Source: Pyrrhosoma nymphula
Lineage: Eukaryota; Arthropoda; Insecta; Odonata; Coenagrionidae
Assembly (NCBI GenBank): GCA_963573305.1
Contig: OY754332.1
Coordinates: 49,637,559 to 49,701,558, forward strand
Direction of reading: 5' to 3'
Length of the DNA: 64,000 bases
The first letter of the stretch is position 1, and each line of letters starts with the position of its first letter. This document shows, piece by piece, positions 11,101-23,086 of the stretch. A program made the position numbers and the translations under genes. The notes beneath the pieces were generated by a model. That model had not been told where the DNA came from and searched no databases. It was given only the letters and a program-made list of their open reading frames with translations.

Positions 11101-13080
11101 GAAAAGTATGTAGCCAACACTCAGGTGCTTCAACTGCAAACGCCTTATAGTACACCGTTTCAGTTCATCTACAATTTCTAGGGAATATTTTGAGGTCTGA
11201 GAAATTCTATATATTAGGTCTGAGAAATATTTTTGTCCATGGACTGGAACATGGCTGGAACAAGTTTGCTATCTGGGAAGTCATATCACTCGTGATGGAA
11301 TAAGCAAGAAATATCTAGTGGAAGAAAAAACGGCAATTTATCAGATGATGTTTCTGCTAACAGCTAGCAACGTATTTTTTTAGTAAGGAAGCAGTCCAAT
11401 TATACTAAAGTGTAGGTCATGCTAAAATAAAGCCATTTATGTAATAATGTGAAAAATATATATCTTACGGAAGTGTGGTTGTTGTTTTATATAAATGATT
11501 CAGTACACGTTTTCTGCACCACAATATACGTAGCAAATTTAGTAGCTTGCTGTACTTGAAACTATTAATACACCATAGGTGGTACATCATGAATACAGGT
11601 TCGGAAACATTGTTATAGGCACACATCTATAACCTGTCATTGTATGCCACCGTTCGAATTCATACCACCATTTCCGCTACTTCTAACCAAATTTATAATG
11701 CAGGAAATAAATAATGCATCATCAAATTAGTTTATCGATGCAATAATTAAAACTTTGTAAAACTTTGTAAACGCTTCAACCGTCTTGTATATTAGTTTAT
11801 CAAGTTAGAGTAGAACTACGAGTAGATTTATTAATGTTTCATTTACTTGCATGTCTTTAAGGTGTGCTTACTCTCACACAACGGTAACGGATATGATCAT
11901 GCACCACGCCCAGAATCTGCAAATGCTAACAAACACGACGATCATGCCGAAGGTGGGAATTCCAACACATAACCATAGGGTTGCCATGCCGACACGTTGC
12001 TGATCCTACCGGCCTCACACCTTTTCTGGCGCATAGGAGCGTGCCAAAACTCATTCTCCATCGGCCTTATCGCATAAATACACCATAATAAAGAATTTCA
12101 GGGGTAGTTTGAGAAGGTTGGTACTGCACATCTATTTCATGGGAATGCAAATGAATAAATACTTAGGCCGCTCTTACAATTATTGTTTCTTAGTTTTCGC
12201 AAATAAATAAAGATTTTAAAGAAAATTATTGATGACTACAATGGCATACTGAGCCCATGAACTTTTATTAGTGCAAATACAGTGAAAGCTTGCGAATATC
12301 TTCTACCCAGTAAAATGAACAAATTAAAGTGATGGTTAATGACTTGGTAGAGCGATCAGACGCCAGAAATGAATTACATCTTAATTCTACGCCAGACCTG
12401 TATCGCTCATGAAATCGCAATATCGCTCAAACAAAAATCTAACAACTTTCCGCATCTATGAATAATATGTTGTTGTTGTTTATTTTCTTCATATTGCATT
12501 CGGATCATGTACCTTTCTTCAGGACTTATGTTATAAATTTCCCTCATTCGAGCGAAGGCTTCGCGAAGTGGCTTAGTATACTGGATCCCATGTTTTCAGA
12601 TGCAACTGCGTGTGTCAGCGTTTAGGTGACGACAGCTTCTTCTCCATTAGAGGAGGCGCCCTCAGGTCGAAGTGGCGATTGCTTGACCGCTGCCGGATTA
12701 TATTGGGTAGCGCCACTAGATCCGCCAATATAATCCAGCAGGTAGAGATCTTTCAAAGTCTGGGCATGAGGTGGAATCTATGGAGAATCCTCTTCTATCT
12801 TAAGACTCTCAATAGACAAGGCCTCAAGACATAAAATAATGTATGTACTAAAGGAAAATTCACTGTGAATTCGTAAAAAAAGAGCCAAAGAAAAATAAAG
12901 TCATTCAATAAAAGTTTATGATAAAAAAAATTAATTTTCTGCCTCTGTTACGAGATTACTCCACATATTTCAAAGAAAGATGTTTCAACAGATTTAGCAC
13001 ATGAATATCGGACTACAACCTGTAACAATAAGAAATTTCAAGGCCTCAAAGAGTCCTTGAATTTACTATTCCAATTGCAA
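8104..13080. other. Long AT-rich region, no gene recognised
   Basis: Five kilobases with only short frames (the longest, 8850-9149, encodes 99 residues without a known motif). A small CpG-richer patch with an ACGTCA element lies near 10065-10150. Intron or intergenic DNA is the most likely description. Confidence 0.4.
12690..12741. repeat. Short hairpin
   Basis: GGATTATATTGG (12695-12706) is exactly complementary to CCAATATAATCC (12725-12736); the stem is extended by CTGC/GCAG outside one mismatch. No related copy was seen and no function is suggested. Confidence 0.5.
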
Positions 13081-13129
13081 AAATTTTGATAACGAGATAA
13101 TTTCCACCCACTTTAATCTTCTACTATTC

Positions 13130-13545
13130 TCATTGGTCGTTCAATCCTAACTTGGTTTACTGCAGCCCTCCATCCTTCCCCATCTAATGCTAGGTCCCTT
13201 ACTCCCAGGTAGTTCTCTTTGCCTACCTTTTTCTTTACTTGATTCATGTATTAAATTCTCGGCCTTCCTCTCGTGACTTTTCCCTCTATTCTTCACAAAC
13301 TCACTGTGACTCAGGGTGTTCCCAATCCATCTGGTTCCTCTTTTTTGTATAGTGTTCCCTATGTTCTTTTCCTCTTCCACTTTTCTGCATACTTCTTTAT
13401 TTCTTTTTATATCCGTCCATTTGCTCTTCAGCATCCTCCTCCAACACCAGGTTTCGAAAGCTCCTAATCTTTTCTGATCCTCTTTCCCAATGGTCCATGC
13501 TTCCGATCCATAGAGTGCCACGCTTTCACACGAATGTTTTTACGT
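13130..13545 (-). pseudogene. RTE-clade LINE, 5'-truncated C-terminal fragment
   Basis: The minus strand encodes the C-terminal end of an RTE protein: VALYGSEAWTIG, then GAFETWCWRRMLKSKWTDIKRNKEVCRKV, with the EVALYGSE and WRRM blocks seen in copies A and B, but only distantly similar to them. It is therefore from a different RTE family. The fragment lacks the endonuclease and the RT catalytic core, as expected for a 5'-truncated insertion. Its open frame covers 13147-13521; the last residues before 13147 match the basic tail typical of these proteins. Confidence 0.8.
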
Positions 13546-15985
13546 ACTGTTTCCTTGTTTCTAGTTTTATCTATTTGTTAAACAATAGTTGTATTTTGTT
13601 TTTTCTACTATTCTATACCCACTATATTTCTTATGAGTAATATACGGAGTGACACAACTGTGATGGGGATCCCAACTGAATCCCTTTTTTAGGTTAGAGC
13701 CTAAATATTTAGATGCGTTAATACATTTACCAGTGCATAAAATAACATACAAAGTGGGCAACATGAATGTCGCCTAGTACCAAGATTGTATCGCCCAGTA
13801 ACAGTACTTGGTGCCGGCAAGAAAAGGAAAAAACTCAAGTTCTACGCGTGTAAAACTGAAGTCAGGAAACGTTAAACGCCGAGTACACGGGTGACAGGTA
13901 ATCCCAAGCCCAAAAGACCGAGAAAAAAAAGCGAAAGCTAATGGTAATTTTAATTGGGTTTTGGGTGGTGGAGGGGGTTCAAGCAGTTTCAGTATCACCC
14001 AGTGAAAATTCCTAAAAATATGCTCTGATTTACCCTATTGCAAGCGTAGTCTCTATCACATTATGAAGCAAGTTAACTTACCTCATAGCTAGACAAATTG
14101 ATGGTTTCCTTATAAAATTGATCATAGTCACTCTTTATGAGGCCACGTCGCATTCTCTTGAGTGTACTACTTTACGTGAGCGTAAGCCGCTCAGAGCTCG
14201 AAAGCGGCCGACTTGCCCGCTCTCTCGATTCCAATGGAATTGCGGGAACAGGATGGAACTTGTGGCCTTGTACTGTCAATGGTGTTGACAACAGAGGGGC
14301 ACAGGATGAAACATGACGGAATAGCCAAACCTCTAGACGGAATATTAGGGGGGTGACCTCCAAACATCGATCCTATCGACATTGCATGATGAATAAGTGT
14401 AGCCACATTTAAAATAATAATAAGTAAAAAAAAAGAGGTTTCAATTGTGAGAATTAAATTTCAGAAATACACCTTTACTCCCTTACTGTATATTTTAATC
14501 ATCATTCGAATGAATTTACAAGTTGGAAAATAGATAATACTTCCGGATTTTACTAAATTAGTCATACACAACTTTCATTTTGTCGCAATTCGCACTCGTG
14601 AGTGCAAAAGGCGTTGATATGGAACAAAAAATAATAATTTCTCCGAAATATGAATTCCATTTTACTATCTAATTTTCCATGATCTATTCCGTGTGTCCGC
14701 GACTATCGGAACCATTTTCGCATCCAACTTATGCTTATCACTAATATTATACTACCAAATGTCAATTATTGCTTGCAATGGAGGAATGAAGTATTTGGCT
14801 GCAATATGCAATGTTAGACAATGATTATAAGCTTTAAAATTTTACTTTATGGTAGTTTTCTGGGACGTAGCTCAAATAGAAAGTCACGAAGAGGGGCCAA
14901 ACCTCCCTTCCAGGGCTTTTTTGGTATAAATAACCACACAGTATCATTGTGAGACAGTGGACAAAATCTTATGATGAAGTTCGAAGGCGATTTATTTTAT
15001 GAAAATTTCAAAAAATTTCTCGAACCCAGTCATACTATGGTTTAATACATCATGAGCATAATATTACGGAATGAGACTGTAGAAAGGACGGGTTTGAGTA
15101 CGATTTTGAATTCTATTTTCTGAAAAATCCGATATCCCATAACTGCACTGGACTGCAGAACGAGGAAAAGCCAAATGAACGAGCAGAAGGCTACTTATAC
15201 CTATATTTATTGATAAACTTGCTGGACGTCAAAGTTAGCTCATGCAAGGCTATGAAAGCCTTGCATTATTTGCGTAATTTACGCAAATTGCGAGATGTGG
15301 AAATGCCGATTGGATTTCCATGATTTGTATGAGTTAATTGACATTAAACAGTAAACAACAGGCAGCAAAGAACTTTCAATTACATTTTCGCGCAAATTCC
15401 TTGTTATCGCATTCCATTGTTGTACCAAATTATGGTCTCAATATAACTTCTAATAGTCTTCATAACATAATAATAAAAACACAATAGTATTACGATCATC
15501 ATTTATCATTATTTAAGATTGCATGGTAGTATTAAAATAATTTCCATTTGCATGGAAAATTTTACATGGGCTATTTATTAATATGCAGTCCTCTCATCTT
15601 TCTGATCCAGTGCGAGTTGTAAAAGCCTTATCCTCCTTTATTTCGCCACTTAACAACCAATAGAGAAAACTACGATGGATTTTCTTGCAACCTCGGTCAC
15701 GGAGCGCCCTTCCTTCACCGTCCTTCCGATCGTAATGTATCAATTGTTTTTTTCGCAGACAACCTTTCTCCTTTTTGACTTACTCGTCGAATACGATTTC
15801 GAGACGATTGATTTGCCGTATAACCTTGAAGTATTCTTTAAGCAGTTGAAGTATCCTAACGCAACGAAAGTTGAGAGTACGGACGGATTTTGGTCCCTTT
15901 CGACTAAGAGAGAATTGCACATGGTGTAGTCGAAAGGTCTCATAGTCAACAGACATAGGCACAGAGTAGCTAAAGTATTTCGAGG
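13546..15985. other. Unannotatable AT-rich stretch
   Basis: Only short frames occur. The frame at 15675-15929 (84 codons) has a plausible codon pattern but no motif I recognise. A moderately GC-rich patch is present at 14190-14360. Confidence 0.4.
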
Positions 15986-17103
15986 TCTGCGGGGCTATTC
16001 GAAAGTGTCGACAATCTGAATTGACGTCATCAAATGTCGACATTTCTATGTCACTGATTCACTTTCCAGCTTATGGCTCACTGAATGGCTCAAAATTCCG
16101 TCAAAACCAAGCTTCCGTGTCGACCGCTACTGTGGTGTCGGAACGTCGCTTGCGTCGCGCCGAAAATTCCCCTCCCCCTGCTTTTTAGCGCATTGTAATT
16201 GTGTTTTGTCTATTTTTGTCAACATTTTCAAATTACGGATATATTTACTACTTTTAGAATGTCATGAATTTGTTTTAATTTCCTATTTTCTTTGAATGTA
16301 TACATACCCAGCTCTTCATATTTTATTAAGTTTCCGTAATCATATTTGTTCATCTCGCAAAGCCTCTGTTTTCTTATAAACTTTGATTTATTTTGGTGCA
16401 TGTGGATTTTATTTACACATTTAACTTTTTGCATCTTATTCGCTATATTCCTACTTTTTTATTATAAGGTAATAATTCGCTTCGGTGTAATTGAAATACA
16501 AAAAAAATACGTTTCGTAATTGGCTAGGAAATAATTTAAGCATGATGCAGTGTTTGGCGTTATTACAACTCGTAGATTATGATATTTAACCGGTTGACAT
16601 AACTTTCTTTGGATGAGGTATGCATTAATTTCAGTACTATGGATGATTGAAGAGTGGAGACGGGAATCGTGCGGAGGCGGAATAATTACTGACTAGCTGA
16701 TACCGATTGGTAAAAAGAATAAATTCTACCATGGAACTGAATAAGAGCGATAATGTCAGAAATAGTCAAGCATCGACGTTCATTCATAAATTTCAAGCAT
16801 TCATATATTTGCTTCCTCATTCACGTTTTTCTAGAAACATGTTCTACAAATAATATAATCTTAAGATTTGCCAACTCACCAAATTCCTGCATTTCCATTT
16901 TTGTCGAAATCGCAGGCCAATTTTCAGCAAAAACAAAGACGAAACTCGTAGCGATGCCCAAAAAACTGAGCCAACGGCTCTCACAATAGGGTCATTAAGC
17001 CGTTCATGAACGTCAGGATGATGCTCATTGAACAGCTCAATGAATGAATGTCGACAATCCGGTCGTTCATATGAATGTCGACATTCCCGAATAGCCCCCC
17101 AGA
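15986..17103. mobile_element. Inverted-repeat-bounded element (probable non-autonomous DNA transposon)
   Basis: The left end (TCTGCGGGGCTATTCG, then TGTCGACA) and the reverse complement of the right end (TCTGGGGGGCTATTCG, then TGTCGACA) match over about 30 bp with a few differences, and both ends carry a second TGTCGACATT motif further in. The 1.1-kb interior is non-coding, with a GC-richer patch near 16090-16180. No clean target duplication is visible, so the exact ends and family are uncertain. Confidence 0.55.
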
Positions 17104-17113
17104 ACGCCGACCT

Positions 17114-17455
17114 GGGGGGTTATTTTATAATCTCACTAAAGTGAGAATACGTCATAAAATGTGGAAAATTACGTCATTTTTCGTAGTTCCACTCCGCCAC
17201 CCAGGCGGCGTGACCATCTTCGGCTCTCAAATGGTGTTCTGCCGGTCTATTTATTTCATTATTCCGCTCTTTCGACTCTTGATCCGTATTTGGCTCCGCA
17301 TTTCATTAGTTCCATCTCACCTGTTGTTAGGAACGTGAAATGGAGCCACCATCGGACCGTGGCCGATCGTGAGCCGATCATTTAGAGAGCGAAACGGATC
17401 TCCCGCTTTCCCGCAAAGAGTCACTAAATAGGTGAGATTACAAAATAACCCCCCC
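17114..17455. mobile_element. MITE-like element with 23-bp terminal inverted repeats
   Basis: GGGGGGTTATTTTATAATC at the left and GGGGGGTTATTTTGTAATC on the opposite strand at the right extend to 23 bp with one mismatch. The 342-bp interior has no coding potential. It begins ten bases after the previous inverted-repeat element. No target duplication is obvious. Confidence 0.65.
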
Positions 17456-18058
17456 GTACATACCACTAGCGTAGTTTGTCACGTCAGTTTTATCAAGTGA
17501 CTGTAAATAAGATAAGGCTACTGTGGGTCGGGTGGCTGAGACATTCCAAATCCAGGCCCTGTCAAAGACTTCTTGGGGAAGGATTTTCTAGCTCGCGGAT
17601 GCTCTCTGGGGTGGAATTTCGCAGGCTGCGCTATCCCTTCGGGGTATGGGACTTTATCAAGTTCGCCATGGCGATTTTCTAAAGTTCCCTATTTAAAAGG
17701 TTCTCGCTCATTAATATGAGTGTTGGGGTCACATGGTCGATGCCAGGCGAAGTCTGAAGGATAAAATTTCGATGACCATCGTCTGTGTGATGTGGTCGAT
17801 CAATGGTGTCCACGAGATTTGAGATTCATGAGAAAAGGGCGTTACTTCACAGTGGACATTAATTAAATCATAATGGACTGAAAATAATGATAACTACCTG
17901 CATAACGCAATCAATAACAACAAAGGTACATACATACATATTCCACGTGATCTTTTCAAGGTTTACATGATTGATTTCAATCAAAGATAAATCAGAATAA
18001 TTACCAAATAATAATTAAGCTGAAATAATTATTAAAACTTCATAAACTAAGTAAATTA
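17456..18058. other. Nothing recognised
   Basis: AT-rich DNA with a short moderately GC-rich part at 17520-17660 and a small ACATACATACATA microsatellite near 17928-17940. Confidence 0.4.
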
Positions 18059-18059
18059 T

Positions 18060-18455
18060 TATAGTATTATCAAATGTTCCAACACATTGCTTTTAAAATT
18101 GTTAATGGAGGACACGTTTTCTTTAAGGAATTGAGTTCCACATCCTTCATATGGTACACTGCGTTTAACACGAAACGATTTTGTATAAGTGGTAGTTCGG
18201 TGGCATGGTATGATCTCTCAGAATTACGTGTTTTTATATTTTTACTTGGGTTGTTATAAGTTATTATTTCTGGTGTAACTTCTGGTGTAGAAGTTAGGGC
18301 AATATTCCTGAATTGCTTTAACTGATACAGAGCTTCGTGGATTTTTATGGAGTTTAACTTTATGTGTCCTTTCCAAGTAAAAGAATTATTTATTTTCACA
18401 CCGAGGTTAATTTCTTTAGTGGGATAAAAATATTGAAGCCGTCAATCTGAATTTT
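18060..18455 (-). pseudogene. CR1/Jockey-group LINE, C-terminal RT fragment
   Basis: The minus strand encodes a fragment with the thumb-like signature of CR1/Jockey-group LINEs: QIDGFNIFIPLKK, a one-base frame break near 18400, then NLGVKINNSFTWKGHI and IHEALYQLKQFRN, and near the end LPLIQNRFVLNAVYHMKDVELNSL. The order LGV..W..HI, then IH.aLYqLk.fR, is characteristic of this group. A large part between the LYQLK block and the end is deleted compared with complete relatives. Endonuclease and catalytic RT motifs are absent. Confidence 0.7.
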
Positions 18456-18459
18456 CGGT

Positions 18460-19556
18460 GAGCTATGTTTTATATGATTTATGTATTGAGGACTACCATT
18501 TTGTTTTTTTGTGCGTTTGTCTTTCCTCGACTATTTAATAGCATGTGTAAGTAGAGGTAACATCTTCACATACTTTTATGACAGCTGAAATATCACACAC
18601 ATGAGCGACTATATAGATTTTGCAAATGACCTGCATCAAGATGATACTGGCACTGATGAATTATATACGGTGAATACCGAATGTATAGGGATATAAGGCG
18701 AACTTTTCCTAATGAACTGATACAGAGAGTGTATCATGAGTAGGTACAGACCTAATTACCGTAATAAGAATATTTTAAAGGGCATGTGGTAAAATCTACT
18801 TTTCGTAGAAAGCGTAAAATTGTTTAAAACTAATCTTATAATTTTTTAATTATTTTTTCAAAGAGAGTGACTGATATTTTACTCTTCAAAACAACGCTAC
18901 CAAGATCATTAGGTTAGGTTTTCTTTTGTTAATATCCACGTTATTCCACTCTACACACTCTGCTTGACCCAATAAATGTTTACCACGTGAGCCTGTCTTG
19001 ATATTCATCCTTTGTATCGGTATGACGTTAGGGCAACAGATATTCACTCCCCCCTCTCTCCAAGTCCCTCTCACTCCTCCAATTCCTAGTCGCTCCCATC
19101 GTCTCCCATTAGCTCAAGTATCCCGATTCAGGTTTGCCACAGTTGACTTTAGGAAAAATTACATGTATTCCCTAAAATATGGATGTTCTCCAAGGCGTTA
19201 CGCATTGGTAACACGTACTTAAAATTACGGCAGGAATGGAGGTAAGGTAGATTAAATCATTAGATGTGGCTGTTTGACTGTTTTCGGCAATAACGTTTAA
19301 TTTTATCTCATTAATTACTGATTAAGTATGCTTTCATCTAATCTTTTTTACGTCTGTGCTTGCAGTCGGCCAGTTAAGATTTATCCTTGAATCTTAAATG
19401 TAATAGTTAAGCCCTAACTGGAAGTTGAGGCTTATATTCGAGGGAAAGGCCGAACATGGGAATACAGGATGCTGGTGGAGAAATGACGATTATCGACTAA
19501 TTTTCCATCGGATATTTTCATTGCTATCTTCTGATTAATAACCGTTAAAAGGTCTT
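18460..19556. other. Nothing recognised
   Basis: AT-rich sequence with a C/T-rich tract near 19045-19110 and only short frames. Confidence 0.4.
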
Positions 19557-19558
19557 TA

Positions 19559-20512
19559 GGCCAGTCGAATCTTACACTAAAAAGGAGGACCTAATGCATA
19601 CATTCAAGTAGTTCAGATTTTTTATGATGTTAGAACCAGTGCCTATATTAAAAATCCAGATTTGCAACTTCGAAAGACCTGTGCGACCCCCGGGAGGGGG
19701 GGGGGGCAAAAACCTGCGAAAATTTCCCACTTTGTTGTGGATATTTGCTTTTTTCGTCCAAACTATGCGTTCCTTGGAGTAATTAGTTATTACAACTTTT
19801 AAAGATAAATAAATTTCCCACAAAATGAAATCTAAAATAGTTCCGTACGTGTAAACGTTTCTGATATACAGCTCTTCAAAAAAGGGCCATTTTTTGGAAA
19901 AAGTTAAATTTATTCGATGTAGTCATGTTTTGAGTCAAATTATAGCCAAAGTACTTGTCCTAACATAAAACTATAGCAACTTATTTTGTAAAAAATGTAA
20001 TTATCTTTATTTTAAGGGCTTAACTATAAAGGTACGTAAAATAACTCTCTCGAAAACAACTAAAGATCGAAAATGTGATTTTGGTAGAAATTAGGGTGCA
20101 ATGCATGATTATGCAATTTTATGTCACATGTAAATGGACAAATTTAACAAAACTAATGACATTTTTGACTAGTGAAAACATTTCTGCCACATTATAACAT
20201 TTTTGTTACTTTCGACGGCCCTGGCTGCGAATCTTCGATGGTTTTTCACGACGAAGGCAGAAAATAAACAAGTAATAATTAAAATATTATAAAATAACAA
20301 TTGATAAGAGTCTTTTTATAATTTAAAAGTAACATCTGAAGATTAATAATTGAGTTAGACTTAGTATTGCTATGATTGCCCCCCCCGGGGGTAGCACACG
20401 TCTTTCGGAGTTGCAAATCTGGATATTTAATATAGGCACTGGTCCTAACAACATATAAAAAAATCAGAACTACATGAATTTATGCATTTGCTCATGTAAG
20501 ATTCGACTGGCC
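19559..20512. mobile_element. MITE with about 145-bp terminal inverted repeats and TA target site
   Basis: The first 145 bases (GGCCAGTCGAATCTTAC onward) and the reverse complement of the last 140 align at roughly 80% identity, including CCAGTGCCTATATTAAA and CAGATTTGCAACT blocks and a G-run near the inner edge. TA dinucleotides flank both ends (19557-19558 and 20513-20514), as for Tc1/mariner-type insertions. The interior is AT-rich and non-coding, so it is non-autonomous. Confidence 0.8.
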
Positions 20513-20514
20513 TA

Positions 20515-22235
20515 CTTCACAGACACATTTCATTAGGAAATATATGTTAAGGAATGATTATGTGCTACGTGAAGTGGTGCATAGAAATGTGCATTGCCAG
20601 CAGATATTTGTGAGCTAATTAGGGGTAGATGAAATGCTAATCTTCGTAATAGCAAATGAGGAAGATGAAAAAATGTTAACTGAACATTATTTTCAACTGT
20701 TAATGTTTACAACTTTTTCAAGATCAAATGGGATTACTAGTACCTTTTTGACTTACAAAAAAACTAATCGGTGGAACAAATAACACAAACGAACGGCTTT
20801 ATCGACAAACCAGAAATGCAACAACCACAAAATTTTGAGCGTGTGATATGCTGACGAACTCGATATTGAAATATAAATGGATAATTAATAGCAGCAACAA
20901 TACCAACGTGGAAATTGCTGTCCTCTCAGAGATACTTTGCAACGTCAATATATTGGTAACTTAACAATGGCTACACGGAGAACTTTATTAAAACACTGAT
21001 ACAATGCAATGCTGAAATATTAATTAACCAATAATTCAATTAATGGCAGTGACATATAAATCGCTATTAATTCCATTAAATACAATCCTATTGAGATCTT
21101 TAAGTTTTCATTAACGATTTATGGTGGAGTAGGAAAATAAAAAAATAAAGAAATCCCTGTTAAATCTTTATCAAATAGGTAAATAATCGAAAATTGAACA
21201 GCAATTAATGGTATTCAAATTTTGAAAATGAAAATGGAAATACGGTTCAGAAAATTATGTTTTTCATGAGAGTATTAATTGCGTTTTAATGGCTTTTCTC
21301 ATACGATGAAACTGTAATTTAGCATTGCCATATTTTTATTGATTTCAGCATTACATTTTTGCATTGATTTCCTATAGATCTATTTTCCCTATACATTCTT
21401 ATGAGAGGCAAGCTCAACAATCCCATTGGTCGTGAAGGGGATGGGGCTGTTTAAAATGAAAGTTTTGACCAGAAATCGTCATATTTCACCAAGTTTCCTA
21501 CATTTTTTATCCGAAATCTGTATTCGATGATAAGAATAAGAATATTTATTAAATATTCTATCTGATGATATGTATTTCAAGTTTGTGCGATGATTATTTA
21601 TAGTTAAATTTTGCAAAAGAAACAAATCCTGCAAGCAGTAAAAATGAACTTCATATGTAATCCTTATTAGGACACTTTGACTCATCTGGGGTCGAACAGT
21701 AGACAATTAGTTACATGAAAAGTAGCCAATTGTCTGCGCTGGGATAACGTTTAATAGTCCTTAAATTTTGATGGTAGTACTAAATTTGGTTCTTGAGTTT
21801 TAGGGGAACATACATACATACATGCATATAAGCAAACATACATTGCACTTTATTTATAAGATCTCAGGAGTGTATTGGTAGTCGACTATGGGGGAGGATG
21901 GGTATCTGGAAAGTACCAGAATTTGGAACGGCCCTCTCGATAAGGAGGTCCAGACACTAGGGTTTGATTATCTGGGAAAGATATCCTTTCCCAAAACATC
22001 TGGTCCAGGGGTTCACCACCGCACGCAGAGCTCAAGGGGCGCAGGAAGTCCTTCAGATTACGTCTGCCGGTCACCCCAACCGGTGACCTCTGGCACCCTC
22101 GACACGTCAAGGAGGGAGGAGATAACTAGGAAGCAGTACATGATAACTAGAAAGTAAAACATAGCACTGTATAAAAGATACAGTTTCCAGCGTAATTCGG
22201 TGGAAATCTTTGATATTAAACATAATGAAATCACT
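20515..22235. other. Nothing recognised
   Basis: Very AT-rich DNA. An ACAT microsatellite lies near 21810-21830, and a somewhat GC-richer part without motif at 21880-22110. Confidence 0.4.
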
Positions 22236-22237
22236 TC

Positions 22238-22351
22238 TCTATTTCCACACTGTTTTATTTCAACCGACCATGGTTTCGGCACGTAGTGCCATTTTCAAGG
22301 CACTACGTGCCGAAACCATGGTCGGTTGAAATAAAACAGTGTGGAAATAGA
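22238..22351. repeat. Perfect palindrome of Penelope-like type (53-bp arms)
   Basis: Arms 22238-22290 and 22299-22351 are exactly complementary, separated by the 8-base loop ATTTTCAA. Read outward from the loop, each arm gives a GAAAATGGCACTACGTGCCGAAACC-like order (GGCACTACGTGCCGAAACC in both), the GATG-stem-GAAAC layout found in the terminal repeats of Penelope-like elements, where it belongs to a hammerhead motif. The outer part ends in GAAATAAAACAGTGTGG. No GIY-YIG or RT coding sequence is adjacent. Confidence 0.85.
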
Positions 22352-22564
22352 CATGTGATTAGACAATAAGGGCAGAAAAATTTGGGACCTCTAGGTCACC
22401 TAGACTCTCGAGCCGTGGCCATTTATGGAGAGGGGGGCTGAAAATGGAAAAAGTCATTTTTTTATGGCATGGCGGTTCCCCATGGATTTTGCCGAGTTAC
22501 GACCCATAAGGACAAAAAATTTCGCCCGTTTGGACGTACCTGCTGCCGTTAAGCCACAAATTGT

Positions 22565-22720
22565 CTATTTTGAGTGCGCGGCCGCGCGTAATTATGCAAT
22601 GCCCACGCAGCGTCGCGACGCGTCGCAGCGCAACGGTCAGCAGGCCGCTCGCGCCTCCTGCCGGCTCGCGTCTCCTACCCGCTCGCGTCTGCTGCCCGCT
22701 CGCCGCGAATTCAGCAAAAC
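22565..22720. repeat. Small CpG-rich patch with short tandem repeats
   Basis: From 22644 to 22707 a GCTCGCGTCTCCTGCCC-like unit of 17-19 bases is repeated about three and a half times with small changes. The surrounding 150 bases are CpG-rich and include a GCGGCCGC site. No gene is recognised. Confidence 0.6.
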
Positions 22721-22724
22721 TCAT

Positions 22725-23085
22725 CATGCATGCGTCTTCCGTCGTTGGTCTAACTAATATTAGATAATTAAACATAATGTCCAGAGAATAATAATTACGG
22801 AAGAATTATTTGAAATTAATATAACACTTCTAAATTGCCTCAGGTGGCTTTTGGTTGGTACTAGACGCTGACAATATATACATATTTTCTTGCCTGAGTT
22901 TGTTAACCCTGGTAAAACTCCCAATACCCTCGCTTTCCATCCCTTCTCTTCCCTGTCGTCCTTCGGTCTTCCCTCTCATCGCCTCTCCTTTCTCCCTTCC
23001 TTCCCCTACCGCCTCCAAAATATGTAAATATTTTCAGAGCTTAGCACCATTTCATTTAGTGGAAAATTGCACTTTGCTATTTCAG
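22725..23085. other. Nothing recognised; possible splice acceptor at the right edge
   Basis: AT-rich sequence with a C/T-rich tract at 22920-23010. CTTTGCTATTTCAG at 23072-23085 would be a good 3' splice site in front of the repeat-coding segment that follows, but no upstream exon was found. Confidence 0.35.
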
Positions 23086-23086
23086 T

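Noticed and set aside
17520..17600. CGGGTGGCTGAG resembling a tRNA A box
   Set aside because: No B box at a suitable distance and no cloverleaf.
18902..18914. TTAGGTTAGG resembling insect telomere repeat
   Set aside because: Only two units, inside ordinary DNA.
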